Assembly: GCA_947453585.1 (NCBI GenBank)
Contig: CANGHQ010000140.1
Coordinates: forward strand, 1 to 5,675
Reading direction: 5' to 3'
DNA length: 5,675 nucleotides
DNA from: Burkholderiales bacterium
GTDB lineage: Bacteria > Pseudomonadota > Gammaproteobacteria > Burkholderiales > Burkholderiaceae_C
The notes beneath the pieces are model-generated. The model was given only the letters and a program-made list of their open reading frames with translations, was not told the origin of the DNA and did not search any database. Below, one piece after another: positions 1-5,675 of this stretch; the stretch's first letter is position 1; each line of letters opens with the position of its first letter. Position numbers and translations under genes: made by a program.

Positions 1-719
1 AAACCGCCCACCTGCTGCGCAAAACCGGCGCGCGTGCGGAACAAAAACACCCAGACCGCGCCCACCCCGACCCGCGCAAACAGCACGCCAATGCTCATGC
101 GCGAGCCGGTAAACAGCTTGGGGATGCGGGTGGCGGCCTCAAAATTTTGGGTTTGCGGAAAGTTGTAGCCGTTGGGGTCTTTCCAGGGGCCGTAGACCAA
201 ATAGCCCAGCACCTGCACCGCCACATACACCATCATCAGGCTGACCAAAATCTCGTTGGCGTTAAAGCGGTCGCGCAGCAGCGCGGTAATGCCGGCCCAC
301 AGCATGCCGCCCAGCACACCGGCCAATATCACTGGCACCACAATCCAGCCACCCGTGGTTTTGTCCGCCATAAGCGCCACTCCGCTGGCCGCCACCGCGC
401 CTAATATGTACTGGCCTTCGGCGCCAATGTTCCACACATTGGAGCGAAACGACACCGCCAGCCCCAGCGCAATCAGCAAGAGCGGCGTGGCCTTGACCAC
501 CAGTTCACCCAGGGCGTAGCCGCTTTTGATAGGTTCCCAAAAGAAGATTTGCAGCCCCCGCACCGGGTCTTTGCCCAAGAGCTTGAACAGCACCAGGCCA
601 ATCAGCACGGTAAGCACCAGCGCCAACAGGGGCGAGGCAAAAGTCCACAGCTTGGATGGCTGGGGCCGAACCTGGAGTTTGAAACCCATCATGCTGCGCT
701 CCACAAACCGCTCATCCAT
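1..719 (-). CDS. ABC transporter permease, BMP/nucleoside-type (partial, C-terminus off window)
   Basis: Inner-membrane permease of an ABC importer in the RbsC/YufP-like family (BPD_transp_2). The first 239 codons are visible; the frame stays open to the left edge and the C-terminus is missing. The protein has a short basic cytoplasmic N-terminus and hydrophobic stretches at about residues 28-45, 77-90, 103-118, 126-148, 158-176 and 208-227. The family hallmark NIGAEGQ sits at 97-103. The loop NANEILVSLM (153-162) matches the conserved cytoplasmic segment expected to contact the ATPase. The ATG at 719 is chosen because it overlaps the end of the upstream ATPase gene by 31 bp and has an AGG core (plus-strand cct, 727-729) about 7 nt upstream, which suggests translational coupling. 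The ATG at 715 is out of frame. Substrate cannot be read from the permease; a nucleoside or purine base is inferred from family and the divergent xdh genes. A second permease and a binding protein are expected beyond position 1. Confidence 0.9.
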   Translation of the reverse strand, partial: MDERFVERSMMGFKLQVRPQPSKLWTFASPLLALVLTVLIGLVLFKLLGKDPVRGLQIFFWEPIKSGYALGELVVKATPLLLIALGLAVSFRSNVWNIGAEGQYILGAVAASGVALMADKTTGGWIVVPVILAGVLGGMLWAGITALLRDRFNANEILVSLMMVYVAVQVLGYLVYGPWKDPNGYNFPQTQNFEAATRIPKLFTGSRMSIGVLFARVGVGAVWVFLFRTRAGFAQQVGG

Positions 720-2203
720 TCACCCACCTGCTCTACCGTGGCCTGCGCCGCAGCCACCGAGGGCGACAACTTGCCGTGGGCAATCACGTGCAGGCGGTCG
801 CAGACTTCAAACAGCTCGTCGAGCTCTTCGCTGACCACCAGCACCGCGCACCCCGCGTCGCGCAGGGCCAAAATCGCACCCCGAATTTGCGCCGCCGCCC
901 CCACGTCCACGCCCCAGGTGGGCTGCGAGACGATAAACAGGCTGGGCTGGGCGTCAATCTCGCGCCCGACAATGAATTTTTGCAAATTGCCACCCGACAG
1001 CGACCGAGCCGCAGCCCCCGGCCCGTTGGCCTTGACGCCAAAGCGCTCCATGATGCGCCGGGCCTGGGCGTCGAGCGGGCCCAACTGCAGCCAGCCGCCA
1101 AAAAAATGGGGTGCGGCAATCGCCTCATTGCGCGTGAGCAAGAGGTTTTGCGCCAGGCTGAGCGTGGGCACCGCGCCGCGGCCCAGGCGTTCTTCGGGCA
1201 CAAAGTGCAGGCCGAGCTTGCGCCGCGCACCCGGATGTAGGGCCGCCACATCGTGCGTGCCCATGGTGATGCTGCCCGCAGGTGCGCGGCAGTCTTCGCC
1301 CGACAGGGCGTACAGAAGCTCTTTTTGGCCGTTGCCCGACACGCCAGCAATACCCACCACCTCGCCCGCGCGCACCTGCAGGTCAATGCCTTGCAGGTCT
1401 ACGCCAAACTGGTCTTCGCGCGCCAAGCTCAGGCCGCTGACCCGCAAGCGGGTCTCGCCCACGGGGCGCGTGTTGTGCACCAGCTTGGGCGGCTCGCTGC
1501 CAATCATCAGGCGCGACAGGGACGCGTTGGACTCATCCGCCGGGTTGCACACGCCGGTGACCTTGCCCCCGCGCAGCACGGTGCAGGCATTGCACAGCGC
1601 GCGGATTTCGTGCAGCTTGTGGCTGATGTACAAAATGCTGCAGCCCTCGGCAGCCAGCTGCTTGAGCACCACAAACAGCTTTTCCACCGCCTGGGGCGTG
1701 AGCACCGAGGTCGGTTCGTCCAGGATGAGCAACTGCGGGTTGGTCAGCAGCGCGCGGATGATTTCCACCCGCTGCATCTCGCCCACGCCCAGGGTGTGCA
1801 CCGGGCGCTCGGGGTCGATGTCCAGACCGTATTGCGCGGCTTTTTGGCTGATGCTGCTGGCTACTTGGTTCAGGCTCAGGCTTTTGTCCAGCCCGAGCCA
1901 GACGTTTTCTGCCACCGTGATGGTGTCAAACAAATTGAAATGCTGGAACACCATGCTGATACCCAAAGCGCGCGCCTCTTTCGGATTGCGCACATGGGCC
2001 ACTTGGCCGTTAAAGGCAATCTGGCCGGCGTCGGGCTTGATGGAGCCGTAGATGATCTTCATCAGCGTGGACTTGCCCGCGCCGTTTTCGCCGAGCACCG
2101 CGTGGGTCTGGCCGGGCAGCACCGTGAGCGCCACGTCGCTGTTGGCGATGACGCCCGGATAGGCTTTGGTGATTCCGGTGAGTTGAAGGCGGGGTGCGAT
2201 CAT
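689..2203 (-). CDS. ABC transporter ATP-binding protein with two tandem NBDs (RbsA/YufO-like)
   Basis: A 504-residue fused double nucleotide-binding subunit that would power the adjacent permease from the cytoplasmic face. NBD1 has Walker A GENGAGKST (38-46), Q-loop Q87, a non-canonical signature LGVGEMQ (138-144), Walker B LLILDEP (158-164), an SVLTP D-loop (166-170) and switch H195. NBD2 starts near residue 255. Its Walker A is degenerate, GVSGNGQKEL (287-296), with Gln at the Lys position. Its signature LSGGN (402-406) is intact. Its Walker B reads LFIVSQP (422-428) with Ser-Gln in place of Asp-Glu, and its switch position is SEE (458-460) instead of His. This asymmetric pattern is usual for ribose/nucleoside-type ATPases. 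Length fits the family (about 500-520). The ATG at 2203 places the first beta strand (LQLTGITKAYPG) normally. There is no Shine-Dalgarno-like sequence before it (C-rich leader), but no in-frame ATG, GTG or TTG lies between it and an upstream in-frame stop near 2285. It is the first gene of its unit. The exact substrate is inferred, not shown. Confidence 0.95.
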   Translation of the reverse strand: MIAPRLQLTGITKAYPGVIANSDVALTVLPGQTHAVLGENGAGKSTLMKIIYGSIKPDAGQIAFNGQVAHVRNPKEARALGISMVFQHFNLFDTITVAENVWLGLDKSLSLNQVASSISQKAAQYGLDIDPERPVHTLGVGEMQRVEIIRALLTNPQLLILDEPTSVLTPQAVEKLFVVLKQLAAEGCSILYISHKLHEIRALCNACTVLRGGKVTGVCNPADESNASLSRLMIGSEPPKLVHNTRPVGETRLRVSGLSLAREDQFGVDLQGIDLQVRAGEVVGIAGVSGNGQKELLYALSGEDCRAPAGSITMGTHDVAALHPGARRKLGLHFVPEERLGRGAVPTLSLAQNLLLTRNEAIAAPHFFGGWLQLGPLDAQARRIMERFGVKANGPGAAARSLSGGNLQKFIVGREIDAQPSLFIVSQPTWGVDVGAAAQIRGAILALRDAGCAVLVVSEELDELFEVCDRLHVIAHGKLSPSVAAAQATVEQVGEWMSGLWSAA

Positions 2204-2235
2204 GCGGCTTTTGGGGGGCAGGGCGCGAATGCGGC

Positions 2236-2264
2236 TTACCGGCGGTGAATGGAATGCGTATGCT
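2236..2264 (+). promoter_or_regulatory. Candidate sigma70-like promoter for xdhAB
   Basis: TTACCG (2236-2241) and TATGCT (2259-2264) are separated by exactly 17 bp. They match the -35 and -10 consensus at 3/6 and 4/6 positions. Transcription would start near 2271, giving an untranslated leader of about 64 nt before xdhA. The -35 element overlaps a 9-bp dyad at 2238-2246. The match is weak and in GC-rich DNA could be chance. Confidence 0.25.
2238..2246. promoter_or_regulatory. Small dyad ACCG-G-CGGT, possible operator half-site pair
   Basis: A perfect 4+4 inverted repeat around a single central G. One further outer pair (T2236/A2248) extends it across a mismatch. It overlaps the proposed xdhA -35 hexamer, where a repressor could act. 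It is short enough to occur by chance; no regulator family is assigned. Confidence 0.15.
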
Positions 2265-2281
2265 AACGGCTTGCGCGGGAC

Positions 2282-2291
2282 GGTTTAGACC
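2282..2291. promoter_or_regulatory. Imperfect palindrome GGTTTAGACC
   Basis: Eight of ten positions are self-complementary (mismatched positions 4 and 7). It overlaps the proposed minus-strand -10 element and lies downstream of the proposed xdhA -10. It could be a binding site affecting both directions, but this rests on symmetry and position alone. Confidence 0.15.
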
Positions 2292-2310
2292 TGATTTACC
2301 CTTGCACCAA
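2282..2310 (-). promoter_or_regulatory. Candidate promoter for the ABC transporter unit
   Basis: Read on the minus strand, TTGGTG (plus 2305-2310) and TAAACC (plus 2282-2287) are separated by 17 bp. Each matches consensus at 3/6 positions. An alternative -10 on the same strand is TAGCAT (plus 2260-2265), without a good -35. Use of either would give a leader of about 50-75 nt before the ATPase start. This is a tentative assignment from spacing alone. Confidence 0.18.
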
Positions 2311-2320
2311 TCTGCGGCAC

Positions 2321-2326
2321 AAAGGA
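2321..2326 (+). promoter_or_regulatory. Ribosome binding site of xdhA
   Basis: AAAGGA lies 8 nt before the ATG at 2335. It decides the start: the reading frame is open upstream to about 2194, but the extra residues show no resemblance to XdhA and overlap the divergent ATPase gene. A TTG at 2332, directly before the ATG, is in frame but less likely. Confidence 0.7.
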
Positions 2327-2334
2327 CACGGTTG

Positions 2335-3900
2335 ATGGACACACAAGCAATTAGCAAGCCCGTTCGTTTTATCAAAGGCGGAGCGGTGCACACACTGGTG
2401 CAGCTGGCGCCCACGCGCACCCTGCTCGAAGTGCTGCGCGAAGACCTGCATTGCACCGGCACCAAAGAAGGCTGCGGCGAAGGCGACTGTGGCGCCTGCA
2501 CCGTGGTGGTCGGCGAGCTGCGGGGCGGCAAGCTGCACACGCAGGCGGTGAACAGCTGCATCAAGCTGGCGCATTCGATGGACGGCATGGCGCTGTGGAC
2601 GGTGGAAGACCTGGCCGCCCCCGACGGCAACCTGCACCCGGCCCAAACCGCGCTGGCGCAGTGCCACGGCTCGCAATGCGGCTTTTGCACGCCGGGCTTT
2701 GTCATGAGCCTGGCGGCACTCTCAGAACAACACCCTAAACGCGCTATCAGCCGCGAAGTGGCGTCTAACGCGCTGTCGGGCAATCTGTGCCGCTGCACCG
2801 GCTACCGCCCCATTCTGGACGCCGCGCAGGCCATGGCGCAGCTGCCACGCCAGCCTTTGGACACGCCACAGGTTCGCAGCGGTCTGCGCGCCCTGGCCCA
2901 AGTGGCACAGGCCGAAGCCGCCGCATTGGCGCCAGTTAAACCCGCGCCCAAGCGCGCGCCCAAACCCCAGATGGGCGCCTACGCCGCGCCCACCGACCTG
3001 GCCACGCTGCTGGCGCTGCGCCATGCGTATCCGCAAGCGCAACTTGTGGCCGGTTGCACCGACGTGGGCTTGTGGATTACCAAGCAGGACCGCGACTTTG
3101 CCCAGGTGCTGGACGTGACGCGCGTGGAAGCGCTGCGCCAGATTGACGATTACCCGCACCACATCGCCATCGGCGCTGCGGTGAACCTGACGGACGCCTT
3201 TGCCGCCCTGGTGGCGCAGCGGCCACAGTTGCAAAGCTTTGCCCAGCGCTTTGCCGGCCTGCCGGTGCGCAACGCGGGCACGCTGGGTGGCAATGTGGCC
3301 AATGGCTCGCCGATTGGCGACTCCATGCCGCTTTTGATTGCCCTGGGCGCCAACGTGGTGCTGGCCAGCCACAGCGGCTACCGCGAAATGCCCATCGAAG
3401 ACCTGTACCTGGCCTACCGCACAACCGCGCTGCGCCCGGACGAAGTGCTGGGCTGGATCAAGGTGCCCAAGCCGCTGCCTGCGCCGAAAGGTCGCAGCAA
3501 AGCCAACCGCAGCAGTGGCGAACTGTGCCGCGTTTACAAAATCTCCAAGCGCTTTGAGGACGACATTTCTGCCGTCTGCCTGGCGCTTAATGTGCGGCTT
3601 GAAGGCGGGCACGTGGTGAGCGCCTCCATTGGCGCGGGCGGAGTAGCCGCCACGCCAGTGCGCGCACGCGCCACGCAAGCCGCGCTGGTGGGCCAAGCCT
3701 GGGCCGAGGCCACGGTGCGCAGCGCCATGGCCGCCTTGCGCGCCGAATTCGCGCCGATTTCTGACATGCGCGCCAGCGGCGCCTACCGCAGCGAAGTGCT
3801 GGGCAATCTGCTCTGGCGCTTTTGGCTGGAAAGCCAGGGCACGCCGCGCACCGACTTGCAGGCACTGGCCGCACTGGACCTGGAGGGCGCACAGCCATGA
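2335..3900 (+). CDS. xdhA: Xanthine dehydrogenase small subunit XdhA (2Fe-2S and FAD domains)
   Basis: A 521-residue electron-transfer subunit of bacterial xanthine dehydrogenase. It carries electrons from the molybdenum centre in XdhB through two 2Fe-2S clusters to FAD, and on to NAD+ in typical family members, in the cytoplasm. The ferredoxin-like cluster ligands are C47, C52, C55 (in GCGEGDCGAC) and C75. The second, all-helical Fe-S domain has C115 and C118 (QCGFCTPG) and C152 and C154 (LCRCTGYRP). A Pro/Ala/Lys-rich linker covers about 172-213. The FAD domain follows, with LVAGCTDVGL (237-246) and RNAGTLGGNVANGSPIGD (312-329). A CO-dehydrogenase flavoprotein C-terminal-type domain occupies about 395-505, with SIGAGGVAATPVRA near 431. 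It is about 60 residues longer than R. capsulatus XdhA (462 aa), and the linker probably accounts for much of that. All eight Fe-S cysteines are present. The stop overlaps the xdhB start. Regulation is probably from the shared 131-bp intergenic region. Confidence 0.96.
   Translation: MDTQAISKPVRFIKGGAVHTLVQLAPTRTLLEVLREDLHCTGTKEGCGEGDCGACTVVVGELRGGKLHTQAVNSCIKLAHSMDGMALWTVEDLAAPDGNLHPAQTALAQCHGSQCGFCTPGFVMSLAALSEQHPKRAISREVASNALSGNLCRCTGYRPILDAAQAMAQLPRQPLDTPQVRSGLRALAQVAQAEAAALAPVKPAPKRAPKPQMGAYAAPTDLATLLALRHAYPQAQLVAGCTDVGLWITKQDRDFAQVLDVTRVEALRQIDDYPHHIAIGAAVNLTDAFAALVAQRPQLQSFAQRFAGLPVRNAGTLGGNVANGSPIGDSMPLLIALGANVVLASHSGYREMPIEDLYLAYRTTALRPDEVLGWIKVPKPLPAPKGRSKANRSSGELCRVYKISKRFEDDISAVCLALNVRLEGGHVVSASIGAGGVAATPVRARATQAALVGQAWAEATVRSAMAALRAEFAPISDMRASGAYRSEVLGNLLWRFWLESQGTPRTDLQALAALDLEGAQP
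3882..3887 (+). promoter_or_regulatory. Ribosome binding site of xdhB inside xdhA
   Basis: GGAGGG lies within the last codons of xdhA, 9 nt before the ATG at 3897. Together with the ATGA overlap this is a strong signal for translational coupling. It supports the long, low-complexity N-terminus of XdhB being translated. Confidence 0.75.
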
Positions 3901-5675
3901 AAAACACCACGTCCACCCAGTCCCGCAAGAGCGCTAAGACGGGCCTGCGGGCCAAGTCCGCCGAAGCGGCGCCATCACCAGCGGCCAGCGCCAGCACGCC
4001 AGCGGCCCCCCCCAGCACATCCTCCAGCACTCCGGCCAGCGGACGCACCATCGCCCACGAGAGCGCGCTAGCCCAAGTGGCGGGCGCCGCCACCTATATT
4101 GACGACATGCCCGAGCTGCGCGGCACCCTGCACGCGGCGCCCATCTTGTCCACCCAGGCCCACGGCCATTTGCGCGGGGTGGACGCCCGCGCCGCGCTGG
4201 CCATGCCCGGCGTGGTGGGTGTGGTTTTGAGCGCCGACATTCCGGGCGACCCGATGCTGGCCGCCTTTGCGGGTGACGAGCCGGTGTTTGCCATAGACAC
4301 GGTGCAGCACGTGGGCCAGGTGATTGGCCTGGTGGTGGCGCGCACCGTGATGCAAGCGCGCCGCGCCGCGCGCAAGGTGGCGCTGCACATTGACGCCCTG
4401 CCCGCCATCCTGACGGTGCAAGACGCGCTAGCGGCGCAAAGCTATGTGCTGCCGCCCGTGCATGTGCGCCGGGGCGACGTGAAAGCCGGCCTGGAAACCG
4501 CCACGCACACGCTGCGCGGCACGCTAGAAGTGGGTGGTCAAGAGCACTTTTATTTGGAGGGCCAGGTGGCCTACGCCGTACCGCACGCACAAGGCCAATG
4601 GTCGGTCTTCAGCAGCACCCAGCACCCGGGCGAAGTGCAGCACTGGGTGGCACACGCTTTAGGCCTGCACAACCACGCAGTGCGGGTGGAATGCCGGCGC
4701 ATGGGCGGCGGCTTTGGCGGCAAGGAAACCCAGGCCGGCCATGTGGCGGTGTGGGCGGCAGTGGCAGCGCACAAGTTCAAGGCGCCGGTCAAGCTGCGCC
4801 TGGACCGCGACGACGACTTCATGGTTACCGGCAAGCGCCACCCGTTTGCCTATGAATACAAAGCCGGTTTTGACGGGACTGGGCGCCTGACCGCGCTGGA
4901 CTTGATGATGGCGGCCAACTGCGGCTTTAGCGCCGACCTTTCAGGCCCGGTGGCCGACCGCGCGGTGTTCCACAGCGACAACGCCTACTTTTTGGAAAAC
5001 GTATCCATAGCGTCTTACCGCTGCAAAACCCATACCCAAAGCCACACCGCGTTTCGCGGCTTTGGCGGGCCCCAAGGCGTGGTAGTGATTGAGGCCATCT
5101 TGGGCGACATCGCACGCTACCTGGGCCAAGACGCGCTCGATGTGCGCATGCGCAATCTGTACAGCGACGAAGCGCTCACCGACCAAGGCACCGGCGGCCC
5201 CCACGCTGTGCTGCGCCGCGACACCACGCACTACCAAATGAAGGTCGAGGACAACATCCTCGCACCCCTCTTGGGCACCCTAGAGGCCACGTCCAACTAC
5301 CGCCAGCGCCGCGCCGACATTGCCGCCTGGAACGCCAAGAGCCCCATACTCAAGCGCGGCTTGGCGATCACGCCGGTCAAGTTTGGCATCAGCTTTACCG
5401 CCACCTTGTTCAACCAGGCCGGGGCTTTGGTGCACGTGTACCTGGACGGCAGCGTGCGCATCCACCACGGCGGCACCGAAATGGGCCAAGGCCTGCACAC
5501 CAAGGTGACGCAAATCGTGGCCGACGAGCTCGGCGTGCCATTTGAGCGCGTGCTATGCAGCGCCAGCGACACCAGCGCCATTCCCAACGCATCGGCCACG
5601 GCTGCGTCTGCGGGCACCGACCTGAACGGCCGCGCCGCCCAGTTTGCGGCCCGCCATGTGCGCGACAACCTGGCC
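3897..5675 (+). CDS. xdhB: Xanthine dehydrogenase large subunit XdhB, molybdopterin catalytic subunit (partial)
   Basis: Catalytic subunit that hydroxylates hypoxanthine to xanthine and xanthine to urate at a molybdenum-pterin centre, paired with XdhA as a cytoplasmic heterotetramer in the known family. 593 codons are visible; the frame is open at the right edge (R. capsulatus XdhB is 777 aa). Residues 1-48 are a low-complexity extension, with six Lys/Arg in the first 20 and then Ala/Ser/Thr/Pro. Family homology starts near GRTIAHESA (49-57). Visible signatures are GGQEHFYLEGQ (about 214-224), MGGGFGGKE (269-277), DRAVFH (354-359), FRGFGGPQG (386-394), KFGISFT (495-501) and HGGTEMGQGLHTK (524-536). 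By spacing, E277, R355, F389 and F500 correspond to R. capsulatus E232, R310, F344 and F459. The Arg points to purine rather than aldehyde substrates. The C-terminal catalytic Glu lies outside the window, so completeness cannot be judged. The ATG is set by the ATGA overlap and GGAGGG. Confidence 0.96.
   Translation, partial: MKNTTSTQSRKSAKTGLRAKSAEAAPSPAASASTPAAPPSTSSSTPASGRTIAHESALAQVAGAATYIDDMPELRGTLHAAPILSTQAHGHLRGVDARAALAMPGVVGVVLSADIPGDPMLAAFAGDEPVFAIDTVQHVGQVIGLVVARTVMQARRAARKVALHIDALPAILTVQDALAAQSYVLPPVHVRRGDVKAGLETATHTLRGTLEVGGQEHFYLEGQVAYAVPHAQGQWSVFSSTQHPGEVQHWVAHALGLHNHAVRVECRRMGGGFGGKETQAGHVAVWAAVAAHKFKAPVKLRLDRDDDFMVTGKRHPFAYEYKAGFDGTGRLTALDLMMAANCGFSADLSGPVADRAVFHSDNAYFLENVSIASYRCKTHTQSHTAFRGFGGPQGVVVIEAILGDIARYLGQDALDVRMRNLYSDEALTDQGTGGPHAVLRRDTTHYQMKVEDNILAPLLGTLEATSNYRQRRADIAAWNAKSPILKRGLAITPVKFGISFTATLFNQAGALVHVYLDGSVRIHHGGTEMGQGLHTKVTQIVADELGVPFERVLCSASDTSAIPNASATAASAGTDLNGRAAQFAARHVRDNLA
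3978..4030 (+). repeat. Short CCAGC-type repeats encoding the XdhB N-terminal extension
   Basis: CCAGCGGCC occurs at 3978-3986 and 3999-4007. CCAGCAC occurs at 3991-3997, 4012-4018 and 4024-4030. A further CCAGC is at 4036-4040. The units are not in a constant phase but all encode Ala/Ser/Thr/Pro. The pattern suggests growth of the region by short-repeat duplication. It lies wholly inside the proposed XdhB coding sequence. Confidence 0.5.
4006..4013 (+). repeat. C8 homopolymer inside the xdhB 5' region
   Basis: Eight consecutive C residues (codons GCC CCC CCC) lie about 110 bp after the xdhB start. With eight Cs, the ATG coupled to xdhA is in frame with the downstream catalytic domain, so the count as given makes an intact gene. 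A gain or loss of one C would separate the start from the rest of XdhB. Confidence 0.8.

Larger units (their letters stand above)
2204..2334. promoter_or_regulatory. 131-bp divergent intergenic control region
   Basis: The only non-coding stretch in the window. It lies between the start codons of the minus-strand ABC ATPase gene and plus-strand xdhA, so it must hold the promoters of both unless one is transcribed from farther away. It is visibly less GC-rich around 2247-2312 than the flanking genes. It contains weak sigma70-like elements on both strands and two small dyads, listed separately. I saw no sigma54 -12/-24 pair, no terminator hairpin and no recognisable riboswitch. Co-regulation of purine uptake and oxidation through this region is inferred from the gene arrangement only. 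Confidence 0.7.

Noticed and set aside
549..2051. A 500-codon open frame on the plus strand, opposite the ABC ATPase gene
   Set aside because: It lies wholly antisense to a gene with clear Walker, signature and switch motifs. Its translation is Ser/Arg/Pro-rich without domains, typical of GC-rich shadow frames.
1253..2248. A second long plus-strand frame (331 codons), rich in His, Ala and Gln
   Set aside because: Also antisense to the ABC ATPase; its composition mirrors codon bias of the real gene and it shows no recognisable motif.
2194..2334. An upstream extension of XdhA by 47 codons
   Set aside because: The added residues do not resemble XdhA and would overlap the divergent ATPase gene. 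AAAGGA eight nt before the ATG at 2335 gives a better start.
3053..3070. GCTD instead of GGTD in the XdhA FAD motif (C241), considered as a defect
   Set aside because: The second position of this motif varies among bacterial XdhA proteins and the rest of the FAD motif is intact, so I do not read it as loss of function.
2722..3696. A 324-codon minus-strand frame opposite xdhA
   Set aside because: It overlaps the Fe-S/FAD coding sequence of xdhA entirely and has shadow-type composition (Ala, Gly, His, Arg, Gln).
5157..5255. A possible insertion loop in XdhB between Y422 and N453
   Set aside because: It looks long against mammalian xanthine oxidase. But the F389-to-F500 spacing (111) is close to that in R. 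capsulatus XdhB (F344 to F459, 115), so a longer loop is normal for bacterial enzymes.
1..5675. A mobile element, CRISPR array, RNA gene, or unknown defence or biosynthetic system
   Set aside because: The window is filled by four well-recognised genes and one short intergenic region. I saw no terminal inverted repeats, transposase, regularly spaced repeats or RNA-like folds.

Overview
This window looks like chromosomal DNA from a GC-rich betaproteobacterium. Burkholderiales, and within it a Comamonadaceae-like genome, is my best guess. It rests on strong G/C preference at third codon positions and on the feel of the protein sequences; no rRNA or other taxonomic marker is present. The window is almost entirely coding and holds four genes in two divergent transcription units around a 131-bp intergenic region.

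Left arm, minus strand (1-2203): a two-domain ABC transporter ATPase (689-2203), followed with a 31-bp overlap by a membrane permease (719 down to the window edge, incomplete). Both resemble the BMP-type (basic membrane protein) nucleoside/purine uptake ABC systems. Those systems normally also have a second permease and a periplasmic binding protein; if present, these lie before position 1.

Right arm, plus strand (2335-5675): xdhA, the 2Fe-2S/FAD subunit of xanthine dehydrogenase, is complete. Its stop overlaps the start of xdhB (ATGA), the molybdopterin catalytic subunit, which runs off the right edge. Both Fe-S clusters, the FAD motifs and four substrate-pocket residues can be placed. The pocket residues correspond to E232, R310, F344 and F459 of Rhodobacter capsulatus XdhB and support a true purine hydroxylase rather than an aldehyde oxidase. 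The catalytic C-terminal Glu lies beyond the window.

Taken together, the locus reads as a purine import-and-oxidation module: the ABC system would bring in a nucleoside or nucleobase, and XdhAB would oxidise hypoxanthine and xanthine to urate. The shared intergenic region probably co-regulates both arms; only weak promoter-like and dyad elements can be proposed there. I see no mobile element, CRISPR array, RNA gene or unknown system. The least ordinary features are a roughly 48-residue low-complexity N-terminal extension on XdhB, encoded by short CCAGC-type repeats with a C8 run; a Pro/Ala/Lys-rich linker in XdhA; and a clearly one-sided (asymmetric) ATPase.
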